Below are positions 35,115 through 43,921 of a stretch of 64,000 bases of DNA, in pieces; the first letter of the stretch is position 1, and each line of letters opens with the position of its first letter. This DNA comes from an uncultured Paracoccaceae bacterium (GTDB lineage: Bacteria > Pseudomonadota > Alphaproteobacteria > Rhodobacterales > Rhodobacteraceae), in NCBI GenBank assembly GCA_947499725.1, contig CANMPK010000002.1:186001-250000 (forward strand), given 5' to 3'. Position numbers and translations under genes: made by a program. Below the pieces are notes generated by a model, which saw only the letters and a program-made list of their open reading frames with translations, was not told the origin of the DNA and made no database searches.

Positions 35115-35924
35115 ATGATACGCTTTATCCTGCCTTGTGCTTTGGGGCTGTCGGCGCTTTCACCCGCACATGCCGAAAAACTGCCGATTTTCGACGCTCA
35201 CATTCATTACAGCCATGATGCTGTTTTGTCGGTGCCACCTACAGAAATCGTAGAAATCTTGCGTAAGGCCGGCGTGCGCAAAGCTTTGGTTTCAAGCTCT
35301 GACGATCGTGGCACGCAGCTTCTGCTTGAGGCTGCGCCAGACATCATTGTGCCTGCATTGCGGCCCTACAGCCGCCGTGGTCAAACAGGGACATGGATGC
35401 ATGACCCAGCGACGATTGACTACCTTGAGGACAAATTTAGCAAGTTCGAGTACGAGGCCATTGGCGAATTTCACGCCTATGGGGACGACATTAAAACCGA
35501 TGTGATCCAAGCCATGATTGGCATGGCGAAAGACCGAAACCTGATCTTGCACCACCACGGGGATCGCGAAGCACTCGACCTGATATTTGACACTTGGCCA
35601 GAGGCGCGTGTGCTTTGGGCGCATTCGGGCTTTGAAGATCCTGACGATATTTCCGATGCCTTGAATACCTACCCCACGCTGTGGGCGGATTTGGCCTATC
35701 GGTCTGAAATGGCAAGCTATGGCACCCTGTACGAAGGCTGGAAGGCACTGTTCTTGGCACATCCAGATCGGTTTATGGTCGGCACCGATACATTTGCGCC
35801 AGAGCGCTGGCATTATGTTGGGCCGCATGCAGATTTCTCGCGCAGTTGGTTTGAAGATTTGCCCGACGACGTGGCCCGCAAGATCGCATATGAAAATGCA
35901 GAAACGATGCTGGCGGCCAAATGA
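35115..35924 (+). CDS. Exported amidohydrolase-family (TIM-barrel) metal hydrolase
   Basis: The 269 residues start with a Sec signal (MIRFILPCALGLSALSPAHA, cleavage after residue 20). The mature enzyme has the amidohydrolase-2 metal site: His29 and His31 (DAHIHY), Glu118, His146-148 (ILHHHGD), His170 (LWAHSGF) and Asp225 (VGTDTF). Most relatives are cytoplasmic decarboxylases or lactonases; a periplasmic form is less usual. The next gene overlaps by 4 bases, and a di-heme cytochrome follows, so the three likely act in one periplasmic process. The substrate is unknown. Confidence 0.8.
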   Translation: MIRFILPCALGLSALSPAHAEKLPIFDAHIHYSHDAVLSVPPTEIVEILRKAGVRKALVSSSDDRGTQLLLEAAPDIIVPALRPYSRRGQTGTWMHDPATIDYLEDKFSKFEYEAIGEFHAYGDDIKTDVIQAMIGMAKDRNLILHHHGDREALDLIFDTWPEARVLWAHSGFEDPDDISDALNTYPTLWADLAYRSEMASYGTLYEGWKALFLAHPDRFMVGTDTFAPERWHYVGPHADFSRSWFEDLPDDVARKIAYENAETMLAAK

Positions 35925-36304
35925 AGACCCTTTGCATCAGTGGTGCTGTCGCCCTGTCGGCATCTATGGCTTTGGCCTGCTCTGATCAGAGTGGTCTTGT
36001 ATTGACCGCAAACGATGAAGCCGCGCCTGTAGCTTTCGTGACTGACATCACACCGCCTGCTTCCGTCCCTTTCGATGTCACGCTTACTCTTTGCGGCACG
36101 GCTTCGGCAGAAGTCACCTTTGATGCCATCATGCCTGCGCATCAGCATGGTATGAATTACGCGGTAGACGTGCGCCAAGTGACGGAAGGCACCTTTCATA
36201 TGGAGAACATCGTCTTTCACATGCCAGGTCTCTGGGAGCTGCAATTTGATGTGAAGATAGATGAGGCAAGGTACAGCTATCGCGGCGAGATGATGGTGCC
36301 GTGA
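35921..36304 (+). CDS. YtkA/FixH-like exported lipoprotein, probable copper-binding
   Basis: The 127-residue protein has a signal ending in the lipobox ALAC with Cys20 as the lipidated residue. The mature part is a single beta-sandwich domain similar to YtkA-like proteins. It carries Met and His in the pattern Met71, His74, His76, Met78 (MPAHQHGM), then His93-Met94 and His100-Met101. This spacing resembles periplasmic copper(I) chaperones. That binding is inferred, not shown. It overlaps both neighbours by 4 bases (ATGA and GTGA junctions), so the trio is tightly co-translated. Confidence 0.7.
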   Translation: MKTLCISGAVALSASMALACSDQSGLVLTANDEAAPVAFVTDITPPASVPFDVTLTLCGTASAEVTFDAIMPAHQHGMNYAVDVRQVTEGTFHMENIVFHMPGLWELQFDVKIDEARYSYRGEMMVP

Positions 36305-37437
36305 GACTGCTTCTTTTGCTCAAGCAAGCCGTCCTTTTGGCGGGGGCGTCCACAGCGACCCAAGCGGATATCTTGCTGAGTGATGCCGAGATCGCACAGA
36401 CCTTACAACACGGTCCATGGCCACAAGTTGCCCAAACAGATCCAAGCAATCGCTTTTCTGGCAATCCCAACGCAATTGCGCTGGGACAGACCCTATTCCA
36501 TGAGACCTCATTATCTTTAAGCGGTGATCTTTCTTGTGCGACGTGCCATCAACCTGAACAAGATTTCACAGACGGGCGTGCGCGAGGCCTTGGGAAGGCT
36601 CTATTAAAGCGCAATACACAGTCATTGTGGAATATGGATCAGTTTCGGTGGTTTGGGTGGTCTGGCGATACAGATAGCCTTTGGGCGCAAAGTATAACGC
36701 CCTTGTTTCATTCAGATGAGATGGCCCATTCTCCTCAATCGCTACACGGGTTGATGCTTGGCCATGCCACACGGGAGCAGATCGAAACCTTAACTGGTCC
36801 GTTAGATACAGTTTCACCCGAAGAAAATGCAGCCAACCTTGGTAAAATCATTGCGGCGTATGTCGAAACCCAGCGCAGTGGTCAAACCTCGTTTGATCGG
36901 TTTAGGGATGCTTTGGCCGTTGATGATTTGGCGACAGCCGCAAATTACCCAAAAGACGCGCAGCGCGGTTTACAGCTGTTTCTCGGCGAAGGACGATGCA
37001 GCTTTTGCCACTCTGGTCCGAATTTCTCCAACAGCGAATTTCACGATGCAGGTGTCCCTTACTTTCTTGCAGAAGGCGGCGTAGATGAAGGACGGCATGC
37101 TGGCATTCTTGCGCTGCAATCCAGCCCTTTCACCTTAAACAGCGCCTATTCCGACGACCCAGAAAAAACTGGCGCTTGGGCGGTCCGCAATGTGCGCTTT
37201 AATCACGCGAATTTTGGAATGTTCCGCGTGCCTTCGTTGCGGCGCGTGATGCATACCGCGCCCTACATGCACGATGGCAGCCTGCCTGACATTGCAGCGG
37301 TCTTGGACCACTACAATACCATCGACATGGAGCGCTTGCATTCGGACGGCGAAGCGATCCTGCGACCGCTGAATATGTCACAGGATCAACTGGACGATCT
37401 GGCCGCCTTTTTGGCGACCCTATCTGATGATGGCTGA
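36301..37437 (+). CDS. Di-heme cytochrome c peroxidase/MauG-family protein
   Basis: The GTG at 36301 overlaps the previous stop and gives 378 residues with a Sec signal (MRLLLLLKQAVLLAGASTATQA). Two heme c sites are present: CATCH at 79-83 and CSFCH at 233-237. The late motif APYMHDGSLP (320-329) is shared by bacterial cytochrome c peroxidases and MauG proteins. These either reduce hydrogen peroxide with a cytochrome donor or oxidise protein residues. No mau or peroxidase-linked genes lie nearby. The upstream copper-type lipoprotein and hydrolase suggest a specialised periplasmic oxidation. Its stop touches that of the convergent kinase gene. Confidence 0.85.
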   Translation: MRLLLLLKQAVLLAGASTATQADILLSDAEIAQTLQHGPWPQVAQTDPSNRFSGNPNAIALGQTLFHETSLSLSGDLSCATCHQPEQDFTDGRARGLGKALLKRNTQSLWNMDQFRWFGWSGDTDSLWAQSITPLFHSDEMAHSPQSLHGLMLGHATREQIETLTGPLDTVSPEENAANLGKIIAAYVETQRSGQTSFDRFRDALAVDDLATAANYPKDAQRGLQLFLGEGRCSFCHSGPNFSNSEFHDAGVPYFLAEGGVDEGRHAGILALQSSPFTLNSAYSDDPEKTGAWAVRNVRFNHANFGMFRVPSLRRVMHTAPYMHDGSLPDIAAVLDHYNTIDMERLHSDGEAILRPLNMSQDQLDDLAAFLATLSDDG

Positions 37438-38370
37438 TTAAAGCTCGTTCCGGCGCGGCGGCTGGGCACCTGCGCGCGTCACAGAAATAGCTGCACATTT
37501 GCCTGCAAATTTCAGCGCGTTCGCAAGCTGCTCTGCTGTGAGGTCTGGAATGCCAGCCTTGTTGAGCAAGTCCGCATCAGACAAGGCTGCCAAGAAACCG
37601 CCATTAAACGTATCGCCTGCGCCAACCGTATCAACAACCGTGACGGACTCAGACGTTACAAACACCGGATCACCCGCCTTACGGTACGCAGTTGCTCCCT
37701 TAGAGCCTTCGGTGAACAGTACGATTTGAGGACCCATATCCATCAGCGCTTGAATACCAGCTTCGAACGAATCGACCTCGGGGAACAGCCACGCCAGATC
37801 CTCATCAGAGGTCTTCACGATATCTGTTTTCGCCAACATGCCGGTCAAACGTGCGCGATACGCGTCTTCGTTTGTGATGAAGCTTGGGCGAATGTTTGGA
37901 TCCATCATGACCACACAGCGATCAGCCGCTTGCATCTGCAACGTCGCATAAGAATCCGCAGCCGGTTCGTTGATCAGGCTGATTCCACCAAAGAAAACCG
38001 CGGACACATCTTCAGAAACGTCTGGCAGTTGCGCAGGCTCAATCATCCGGCCTGCGGTGTTTTCATCGTAGAAATCATAAGACACAACGCCATCTGTCAC
38101 GTCGACAAAGGCCAGCGTCGTTGGGCGCGCACTCGCAATCGTGCCCGATGTGTTCACGTTGCTGTCTTCCAGATGATCCAGAATCAAGCGGCCAAACTGG
38201 TCCTGCCCAACGCCAGACACAAATGTCACGGGCACATCAAGCCGCCCCAAAGCAATGGCTGTGTTCATTACAGCACCACCTGGAACAGGTTGCAGCATAG
38301 GCACGCTGCCCTCGTTGCGAGGCAGCATATCAATCAGGCTTTCGCCTGCGCATAGAATCACCTGTGTCAT
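37438..38370 (-). CDS. PfkB-family sugar kinase, fructokinase-like
   Basis: The 310 residues form a ribokinase/PfkB fold. The N-terminal Gly-rich segment is VPGGAVMNTAIALGRLDVPVTFVSGVGQDQFG near residue 28, and the ATP/active site signature DTVGAGDTFNGGFLAAL lies near residue 247 with the catalytic Asp in GAGD. The pattern is closest to fructokinases. It is alone on the minus strand with about 247 bases upstream before the divergent imuA, and a weak ATAGGAC ribosome site. Whether it serves the same sugar route as the ManD pair is not known. Confidence 0.82.
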   Translation of the reverse strand: MTQVILCAGESLIDMLPRNEGSVPMLQPVPGGAVMNTAIALGRLDVPVTFVSGVGQDQFGRLILDHLEDSNVNTSGTIASARPTTLAFVDVTDGVVSYDFYDENTAGRMIEPAQLPDVSEDVSAVFFGGISLINEPAADSYATLQMQAADRCVVMMDPNIRPSFITNEDAYRARLTGMLAKTDIVKTSDEDLAWLFPEVDSFEAGIQALMDMGPQIVLFTEGSKGATAYRKAGDPVFVTSESVTVVDTVGAGDTFNGGFLAALSDADLLNKAGIPDLTAEQLANALKFAGKCAAISVTRAGAQPPRRNEL

Positions 38371-38456
38371 GTCCTATCGCCATGTCTTGTCGTTTATACC
38401 AACGATATTGCCGGCAAACGCTTGTTTTTGATACTAGAAAACGGTCTGTGTTTCAT

Positions 38457-38473
38457 CAATGTTTAACACATTG
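38457..38473. promoter_or_regulatory. Dyad CAATGT-TTAAC-ACATTG in the kinase-imuA spacer
   Basis: Perfect 6-base arms flank a 5-base centre, 87 bases upstream of the kinase start and 145 bases upstream of imuA. It does not match the alphaproteobacterial LexA box GTTC-N7-GTTC. It could be the operator of a sugar regulator or of the mutasome genes. Confidence 0.3.
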
Positions 38474-38617
38474 TTACCGCTAACGCATGGGTTTTGATCT
38501 TTTTCTTTCCCTAACGCAAGCCCTGCCGAAAGTGTTGATAAATTTTGGTCCGATTGTATCAGGGACAAAGATAGCCCTATAGTTTAGGCGACTCACTTTT
38601 TAGCAGCCGACCTACCG

Positions 38618-39169
38618 ATGGACCGTTTTACTGACATCTTCCCATTGCGACGTGGCCGCGTGCATGAAGCATGCGGTGCCAGCGCATATAGTTTTGCCTT
38701 TGCCTTGGCTGCACAGCACAAAGGGGCGATTCTGTGGATCAAAGAAAAATGGCAAGCAGATCAACTCAACCCATCGGGCCTCGCCGACTTCATATCCCCT
38801 AGCGAAATTTTGGTGGCGCAGGGCAAAGATCAGCCCGAGGTCTTAGCAAGCGCCGAAGAAGCCCTGCGTTCAGGGGCAGTTAGCTTAACCCTTTTGGAGC
38901 TCAGCAAACCTCTTAGCCTCATCGCAGGGCGCCGTTTGCAATTGGCTGCTGAGGCAGGACAATCCACCGGTCTTTGCTTGATCCAAGACGGTATGGGCAG
39001 CAACGCCGCAGAAACACGCTGGCAGTGCGAGCCGCTTTTTGGTGGGGCAGACTCGACTCTGCAACGGTGGAGTATTATTAAGAACAAAACAGGAACATTA
39101 ACAAATTGGGATGTGCGCTGGGATGCAAAAACGCGTCGTGTCATTGTGGTTTCCAAGACTGGCGAGTGA
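38618..39169 (+). CDS. imuA: ImuA-like protein, short form
   Basis: The 183-residue protein heads the imuB-dnaE2 cassette and overlaps imuB by 47 bases. It has a degenerate RecA-like core: RVHEACGASAYSFAFALAAQHKGAILWIKEKW stands where RecA proteins have a Walker A loop, but Gly-Lys-Thr is missing. It ends with a strand-rich part (WDVRWDAKTRRVIVVS). ImuA proteins are usually 220-270 residues and link ImuB to DnaE2 and RecA during damage-induced mutagenesis; this one is shorter. The call rests mainly on context and length-independent core similarity. Confidence 0.75.
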   Translation: MDRFTDIFPLRRGRVHEACGASAYSFAFALAAQHKGAILWIKEKWQADQLNPSGLADFISPSEILVAQGKDQPEVLASAEEALRSGAVSLTLLELSKPLSLIAGRRLQLAAEAGQSTGLCLIQDGMGSNAAETRWQCEPLFGGADSTLQRWSIIKNKTGTLTNWDVRWDAKTRRVIVVSKTGE

Positions 39170-40589
39170 CCGGTTTCTGCGCGCACGCCCAATCGATGGC
39201 CCCTTTGCCCTCACCCACCGACAGAACAACACAGAGCGCCTGTATTGCCTCAACACCGAAGCCCTTGCGCAGGGGTTAACCCCAGGCATGGGCTTTGCCG
39301 ATGCGCGCGCCTTTTGCCCAGATCTGCAAAGCCACCCAGCGGATTTAACGGCGGACGCCATGTTCTTGCAGGTGCTGGCACGGTGGGCCAAACGGTTCTG
39401 TCCTTGGGTCGGGCTGGATGGCCATGATGGGCTATTGCTGGACGTCACGGGATCAACGCATCTGTTTGGCGGCGAGATTGCTTTGCTGGGTGACATCCAC
39501 ATGCGTTTGGCCAAGGCACAACTGACCGTCTCAAGCGGATTGGCGGATACGCGCGGAGCCGCTTGGGCCTTGGCGCATTTTGGCAAGGGCGTTGCAGAAC
39601 GCGGGCAGACCCTATCAGCGATCGGCGATCTACCTGTGGCCGCGCTGCGCTTGTCTGAAAAAGCCAATGTCGGCTTGCAACGGCTTGGCGTGCGCAACAT
39701 TGCCGATCTTGTCGCCCTGCCACGCGCCACCGTGACCCGCCGCTTTGATGCCGAGGTCATCATGCGACTGGATCAGGTGCTTGGGGATCTACCAGAAAGC
39801 CTATCACCGCTGCCAGAAGCACCACGTTATCAAGTGCGCATGAGCTTACCCGAGCCCATTGGATTGGCCGCAGATGTGATGGCAGGCACCGAACGTTTGC
39901 TGACTGCGCTTTGCCAGCGACTGAAGGAAAACGAAACAGGTGCGCGGGTACTGCAGCTGACCTTAAGACGAGTGGATCAGGGACAGCAGCAGGTCGAACT
40001 GCGCTTGGCACGTCCGATGCGCGATGCCGCGCGTATTTTGCCTTTGTTTGAACGCGGCGTGGATGAGATCGACAGCGGCTTTGGCATTGATCAGCTGCGT
40101 TTGGTTGCCACGCAGGTCGAAGATCTACCAATCCAGCAGATGACCCACAGCCGTGCCGCGCCAGATGATCAGCTGGATGATCTGATCACGCGCATTGGCA
40201 ATCGCATCGGCTTGGAAAACATCCAACGCTTTTTACCGGCAGACAGCCATATCCCTGAACGCAGCTATGTGATTTCCCCCGCCGCTTGGTCTACGCCCAG
40301 CAACACCTGGATGCCCGTGCGCCAACGGCCGCTCAAACTGTTCCCGCCCGAGGTCGTGGCAGGACAAGGCCCACGCCCACCGCGCAGATTACGATGGCGA
40401 CGCATGTCGCTGACCACAGCACTGGCGACAGGACCAGAACGTATCGCACCAGAGTGGTGGATGACTGATGAAAGCTGGCACAGCGGTATTCGCGATTACT
40501 GGCGGGTGTATACCCAACAAGGCCGCCGCCTATGGATGTTCTACACACCACAAAATCCAGCGTGGTTCGTGCAGGGGGAGTTTGCATGA
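39123..40589 (+). CDS. imuB: ImuB, inactive Y-family DNA polymerase of the mutasome
   Basis: The ATG at 39123 gives 488 residues. The N-terminus (KRVVSLWFPRLASDRFLR) aligns with the palm start of Y-family polymerases, but the acidic metal-binding residues are missing, as in ImuB. GLADTRGAAWALAHFGKG and LRLSEKANVGLQRLGVRNIADLVALPR (helix-hairpin-helix) are typical. The C-terminal third carries the little-finger equivalent and the extra ImuB tail. It recruits DnaE2 and the sliding clamp to lesions. It overlaps imuA by 47 bases and dnaE2 by 4 bases. Confidence 0.92.
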   Translation: MQKRVVSLWFPRLASDRFLRARPIDGPFALTHRQNNTERLYCLNTEALAQGLTPGMGFADARAFCPDLQSHPADLTADAMFLQVLARWAKRFCPWVGLDGHDGLLLDVTGSTHLFGGEIALLGDIHMRLAKAQLTVSSGLADTRGAAWALAHFGKGVAERGQTLSAIGDLPVAALRLSEKANVGLQRLGVRNIADLVALPRATVTRRFDAEVIMRLDQVLGDLPESLSPLPEAPRYQVRMSLPEPIGLAADVMAGTERLLTALCQRLKENETGARVLQLTLRRVDQGQQQVELRLARPMRDAARILPLFERGVDEIDSGFGIDQLRLVATQVEDLPIQQMTHSRAAPDDQLDDLITRIGNRIGLENIQRFLPADSHIPERSYVISPAAWSTPSNTWMPVRQRPLKLFPPEVVAGQGPRPPRRLRWRRMSLTTALATGPERIAPEWWMTDESWHSGIRDYWRVYTQQGRRLWMFYTPQNPAWFVQGEFA

Positions 40590-43500
40590 CCACCCTGCCG
40601 AAGAACCCCACAGTTGGCTACGCAGAGCTATGCGTCACCACAAACTTCACCTTTCTCAAAGGCGCCTCTCATCCAGAGGAATTGATCGCACGCGCCACAG
40701 AGCTGGAACTTGACGCCATTGCTATCACCGATCGCAACTCTGTGGCTGGCGTTGTTCGAGCCTATTCCGCTCTAAAACTGCTAAAAGAGGATGCCCAAGA
40801 TGCGCTGCGCATCAGATCTCAGCAGCAGGTAGACGCCTCCTCTCGACAAGAGATTGGGCGCCAAACCCCCATCACGACACCGGATGCTTTGAAGTTTCCG
40901 AAGCTGATTGTCGGCTGCCGCTTGGTACTGCGCGATAACCCTGTCGATTGGATCGCCCTGCCCCGCAACAGAGAGGCCTATGCAAGGCTGACACGGCTTT
41001 TGACCCTTGGAAAACGTCGCGCCGAAAAAGGGGAGTGCCTGCTCGATGATGCTGATCTTCTGAACGGATGCTTGGGCATGATCCTGATCGCCTTGCCGCA
41101 AGCCGAACTCGCGCAAGCCGCGCCGCACGTTCAAGCCATGCAGCGCAATTTTCCTGGCCATGTCTATTGGGGGGCCGCCCCACGCTATGATGGCAGCGAC
41201 CAAGCCTATTTCGATCACTGCGCCCATTGGGCTCATAAGACCGCTGCGCCGATGGTCGCTGTGGGAGAGGTCTTAATGCATCGCGGAAGTCGTCGGCAGT
41301 TGGCGGATGTGCTGACCTGCCTGCGCGAACACACCACAATCGACCAAATTGGCACCAACGCCCTCCCAAATGCAGAGCGACGCTTGAAAGGCCATGACGA
41401 CATGGCGCGACTGTTTCGCAACCACCCCGCTGCGATCCGGCGATCCCTCGACATCGCCGCAAGATGCAGCTTTTGCCTGAGTGAATTATCGTATGAATAC
41501 CCTGACGAAATCGCAGACAATGAAAAACCCCAAGATCGTTTAACCCGATTAGCTGCTGAAGGCTTGAAGCACCGCTATCCCAATGGCGCACCAGATCGAG
41601 CGATCGCGCAGATGCATAAAGAGCTGGCCTTGGTCGCCAAGCTCAAGTTCCCAGCCTATTTCTTAACGGTCTATGACATTGTGCAATTTGCGCGCAGTCA
41701 GGGTATTTTGTGTCAGGGACGCGGCTCGGCAGCCAATTCGATCCTGTGTTATCTGCTCGGCATCACAGATGTGAGCCCCGACACAATCAGCATGGTGGTC
41801 GAACGCTTTGTGTCCGAGCACCGTGGCGAACCCCCTGATATCGACGTCGACTTCGAACATGAACGTCGCGAAGAGGTGATCCAGCACATCTATGAAAAAT
41901 ACGGCCGCCATCGGGCTGGGCTCTGTGCAACGGTGACCCATTTTAGATCCCGCGCCGCCATTCGCGAGGTGGGCAAAGTCATGGGCCTCAGCCAAGATGT
42001 CACCGCAAGCCTGTCAGGGCAGATTTGGGGGCAATCCAATGGCGGAGCTGATCCAGAACGGATCAAAGAACTTGGGCTCGATCTAAGCAACCGACGCCTT
42101 GCCCAAACCATCAAGCTGATCGGCGAAATTATCGGGTTTCCACGACACCTATCCCAACATGTGGGTGGATTTGTCATCACCAAAGGCCGTTTGGACGAGC
42201 TATGCCCGATCGAAAACGCCGCCATGGATGATCGCACCGTGATCGAGTGGGACAAAGACGATATCGATGCCTTGGGTATTTTGAAGGTCGATATTCTAGG
42301 GTTGGGAATGCTCAGCTGCATTCGCAAGTCCTTTGACTTGCTCAAGCAACACGACAACGAAGTTCTATCGATTCCAACAGTGCCCCAAAAGGACAGCGCC
42401 ACCTATGACATGCTCTGTGTGGCGGATGCGATTGGTGTGTTTCAGGTGGAAAGCCGCGCGCAGATGAATTTCTTGCCGCGCATGAAGCCGCGCGAGTTTT
42501 ACGATCTGGTGATCGAGGTCGCCATTGTTCGCCCGGGCCCCATTCAAGGCGGCATGGTGCAGCCCTATGTGAAGCGCCGCCAAGGGTTGGAACATGTCAG
42601 TTTCCCCTCCAAAGAATTAGAAGGCGTGTTGGGCAAAACGCTGGGCGTGCCTTTGTTTCAGGAACAAGCCATGCAAATCGCCGTGGTCGCCGCTGGCTTT
42701 ACCCCAGAAGAGGCAGACCGCTTGCGCCGCTCGCTCTCTTCCTTTCGGCGCATTGGCACAATTGGCGTGTTCAGAGACAAGTTTATCGCCGGCATGCGCC
42801 AGAATGGCTACGATCAAGATTTCTCTGAACGATGCTTTTCCCAGATCGAAGGCTTTGCCGATTACGGCTTCCCCGAAAGCCATGCGGCGGCTTTTGCGAT
42901 GCTGGTCTATGTCTCCGCATGGCTGAAATGCCACCGCCCCGCAGTCTTTGCCTGCGCCTTGCTCAATTCGCAGCCCATGGGGTTTTACGCCCCTGCCCAA
43001 ATCGTACGGGATGCGCGCGAACATCAAGTGGAAGTACGCCCCATCTGCGTGAACCACAGCACATGGGATAACACACTCGAACGCCGTGCAGATGGCGCTT
43101 TGGCGCTACGGCTTGGGTTTCGCCAAATCAAAGGGTTCAAAGAAGAAGACGCAGGCTGGATTGTCGCCGCCCGTGGCAATGGCTACCCCGACCCAGAAAG
43201 CGTTTGGCTGCGCGCTGGGATTTCACCAAGTGCCCTAGAGCGTTTGGCCGAGGCCGATGGTTTTATTGATATGAACCTGACCCGCCGAGACGCGCTCTGG
43301 AAAGTCAAAGCCATCCGCGCCAAAAAGCCCCTACCGCTGTTTAATGACCCGATTGATGGCGAAAGCACATATGAACCGGATGTCACCCTGCCTGTGATGC
43401 ACCTAGGGGAAGAGGTCGTCGAAGATTACGTGGCCATGCGCCTTTCACTGCGCGCCCATCCGATGGAGCTGCTGCGCCCCAAGCTACATGGGCTGACACC

Positions 43501-43921
43501 TCACGCCGAACTGCCCAGCGCGCCGCTTGGGCGTATTTCGGTCTGCGGATTGGTGATTACACGGCAGCGGCCAGGCACAGCATCAGGTGTGATCTTCCTA
43601 ACGTTGGAAGACGAAACAGGCGTATCGAATGTTGTGGTCTGGCCGAAGATCTACGAAAAATTCCGCCGCATCGTCATGGGCGGGCGGTTGTTACAAGTGA
43701 CAGGATATTTGCAACGCGAAGGGATCGTAGTGCACCTGATCGCACAAGACATTCAGGACATGTCGCAGCGCTTATCGGAGTTGGGTCACCCAATGGATGA
43801 TGTACTTGGCGAGACCTTGCCCCAAGCCGATGACACACCACGCCCAAAGACCTACCCTCCGCGCGCGATGCACCCGCGGGAACAGGCAAAACGCCTGTTC
43901 CCCAGTCGGGATTTTCATTAG
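40586..43921 (+). CDS. dnaE2: Error-prone DNA polymerase DnaE2
   Basis: The ATG at 40586 overlaps the imuB stop, with GGGGGAG 5 bases upstream, giving 1111 residues. The PHP domain (about 10-270, VTTNFTFLKGASHPEEL) is followed by the C-family polymerase core with SQGILCQGRGSAANS and PPDIDVDFEHERRE containing catalytic aspartates near 420. The tail has the DnaE2-type OB region (SVCGLVITRQRPGTASGV). It performs lesion bypass with ImuB. The last codons contain a perfect 10-base stem (43878-43902), and the stop overlaps that of the convergent hemY by 4 bases. Confidence 0.96.
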   Translation: MTTLPKNPTVGYAELCVTTNFTFLKGASHPEELIARATELELDAIAITDRNSVAGVVRAYSALKLLKEDAQDALRIRSQQQVDASSRQEIGRQTPITTPDALKFPKLIVGCRLVLRDNPVDWIALPRNREAYARLTRLLTLGKRRAEKGECLLDDADLLNGCLGMILIALPQAELAQAAPHVQAMQRNFPGHVYWGAAPRYDGSDQAYFDHCAHWAHKTAAPMVAVGEVLMHRGSRRQLADVLTCLREHTTIDQIGTNALPNAERRLKGHDDMARLFRNHPAAIRRSLDIAARCSFCLSELSYEYPDEIADNEKPQDRLTRLAAEGLKHRYPNGAPDRAIAQMHKELALVAKLKFPAYFLTVYDIVQFARSQGILCQGRGSAANSILCYLLGITDVSPDTISMVVERFVSEHRGEPPDIDVDFEHERREEVIQHIYEKYGRHRAGLCATVTHFRSRAAIREVGKVMGLSQDVTASLSGQIWGQSNGGADPERIKELGLDLSNRRLAQTIKLIGEIIGFPRHLSQHVGGFVITKGRLDELCPIENAAMDDRTVIEWDKDDIDALGILKVDILGLGMLSCIRKSFDLLKQHDNEVLSIPTVPQKDSATYDMLCVADAIGVFQVESRAQMNFLPRMKPREFYDLVIEVAIVRPGPIQGGMVQPYVKRRQGLEHVSFPSKELEGVLGKTLGVPLFQEQAMQIAVVAAGFTPEEADRLRRSLSSFRRIGTIGVFRDKFIAGMRQNGYDQDFSERCFSQIEGFADYGFPESHAAAFAMLVYVSAWLKCHRPAVFACALLNSQPMGFYAPAQIVRDAREHQVEVRPICVNHSTWDNTLERRADGALALRLGFRQIKGFKEEDAGWIVAARGNGYPDPESVWLRAGISPSALERLAEADGFIDMNLTRRDALWKVKAIRAKKPLPLFNDPIDGESTYEPDVTLPVMHLGEEVVEDYVAMRLSLRAHPMELLRPKLHGLTPHAELPSAPLGRISVCGLVITRQRPGTASGVIFLTLEDETGVSNVVVWPKIYEKFRRIVMGGRLLQVTGYLQREGIVVHLIAQDIQDMSQRLSELGHPMDDVLGETLPQADDTPRPKTYPPRAMHPREQAKRLFPSRDFH
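43878..43902. terminator. Perfect hairpin inside the dnaE2 3' end
   Basis: GGGAACAGGC (43878-43887) pairs with GCCTGTTCCC (43893-43902) around AAAAC. It is coding sequence of dnaE2 and lies 16 bases past the hemY stop on the other strand. There is no separate intergenic terminator because the two stop codons overlap, so this stem may serve both convergent transcripts. No U-run follows directly on either strand. Confidence 0.45.

Noticed and set aside
38371-38617. LexA (SOS) box upstream of imuA
   Set aside because: The spacer has no GTTC or GAAC on either strand, so GTTC-N7-GTTC is not there.
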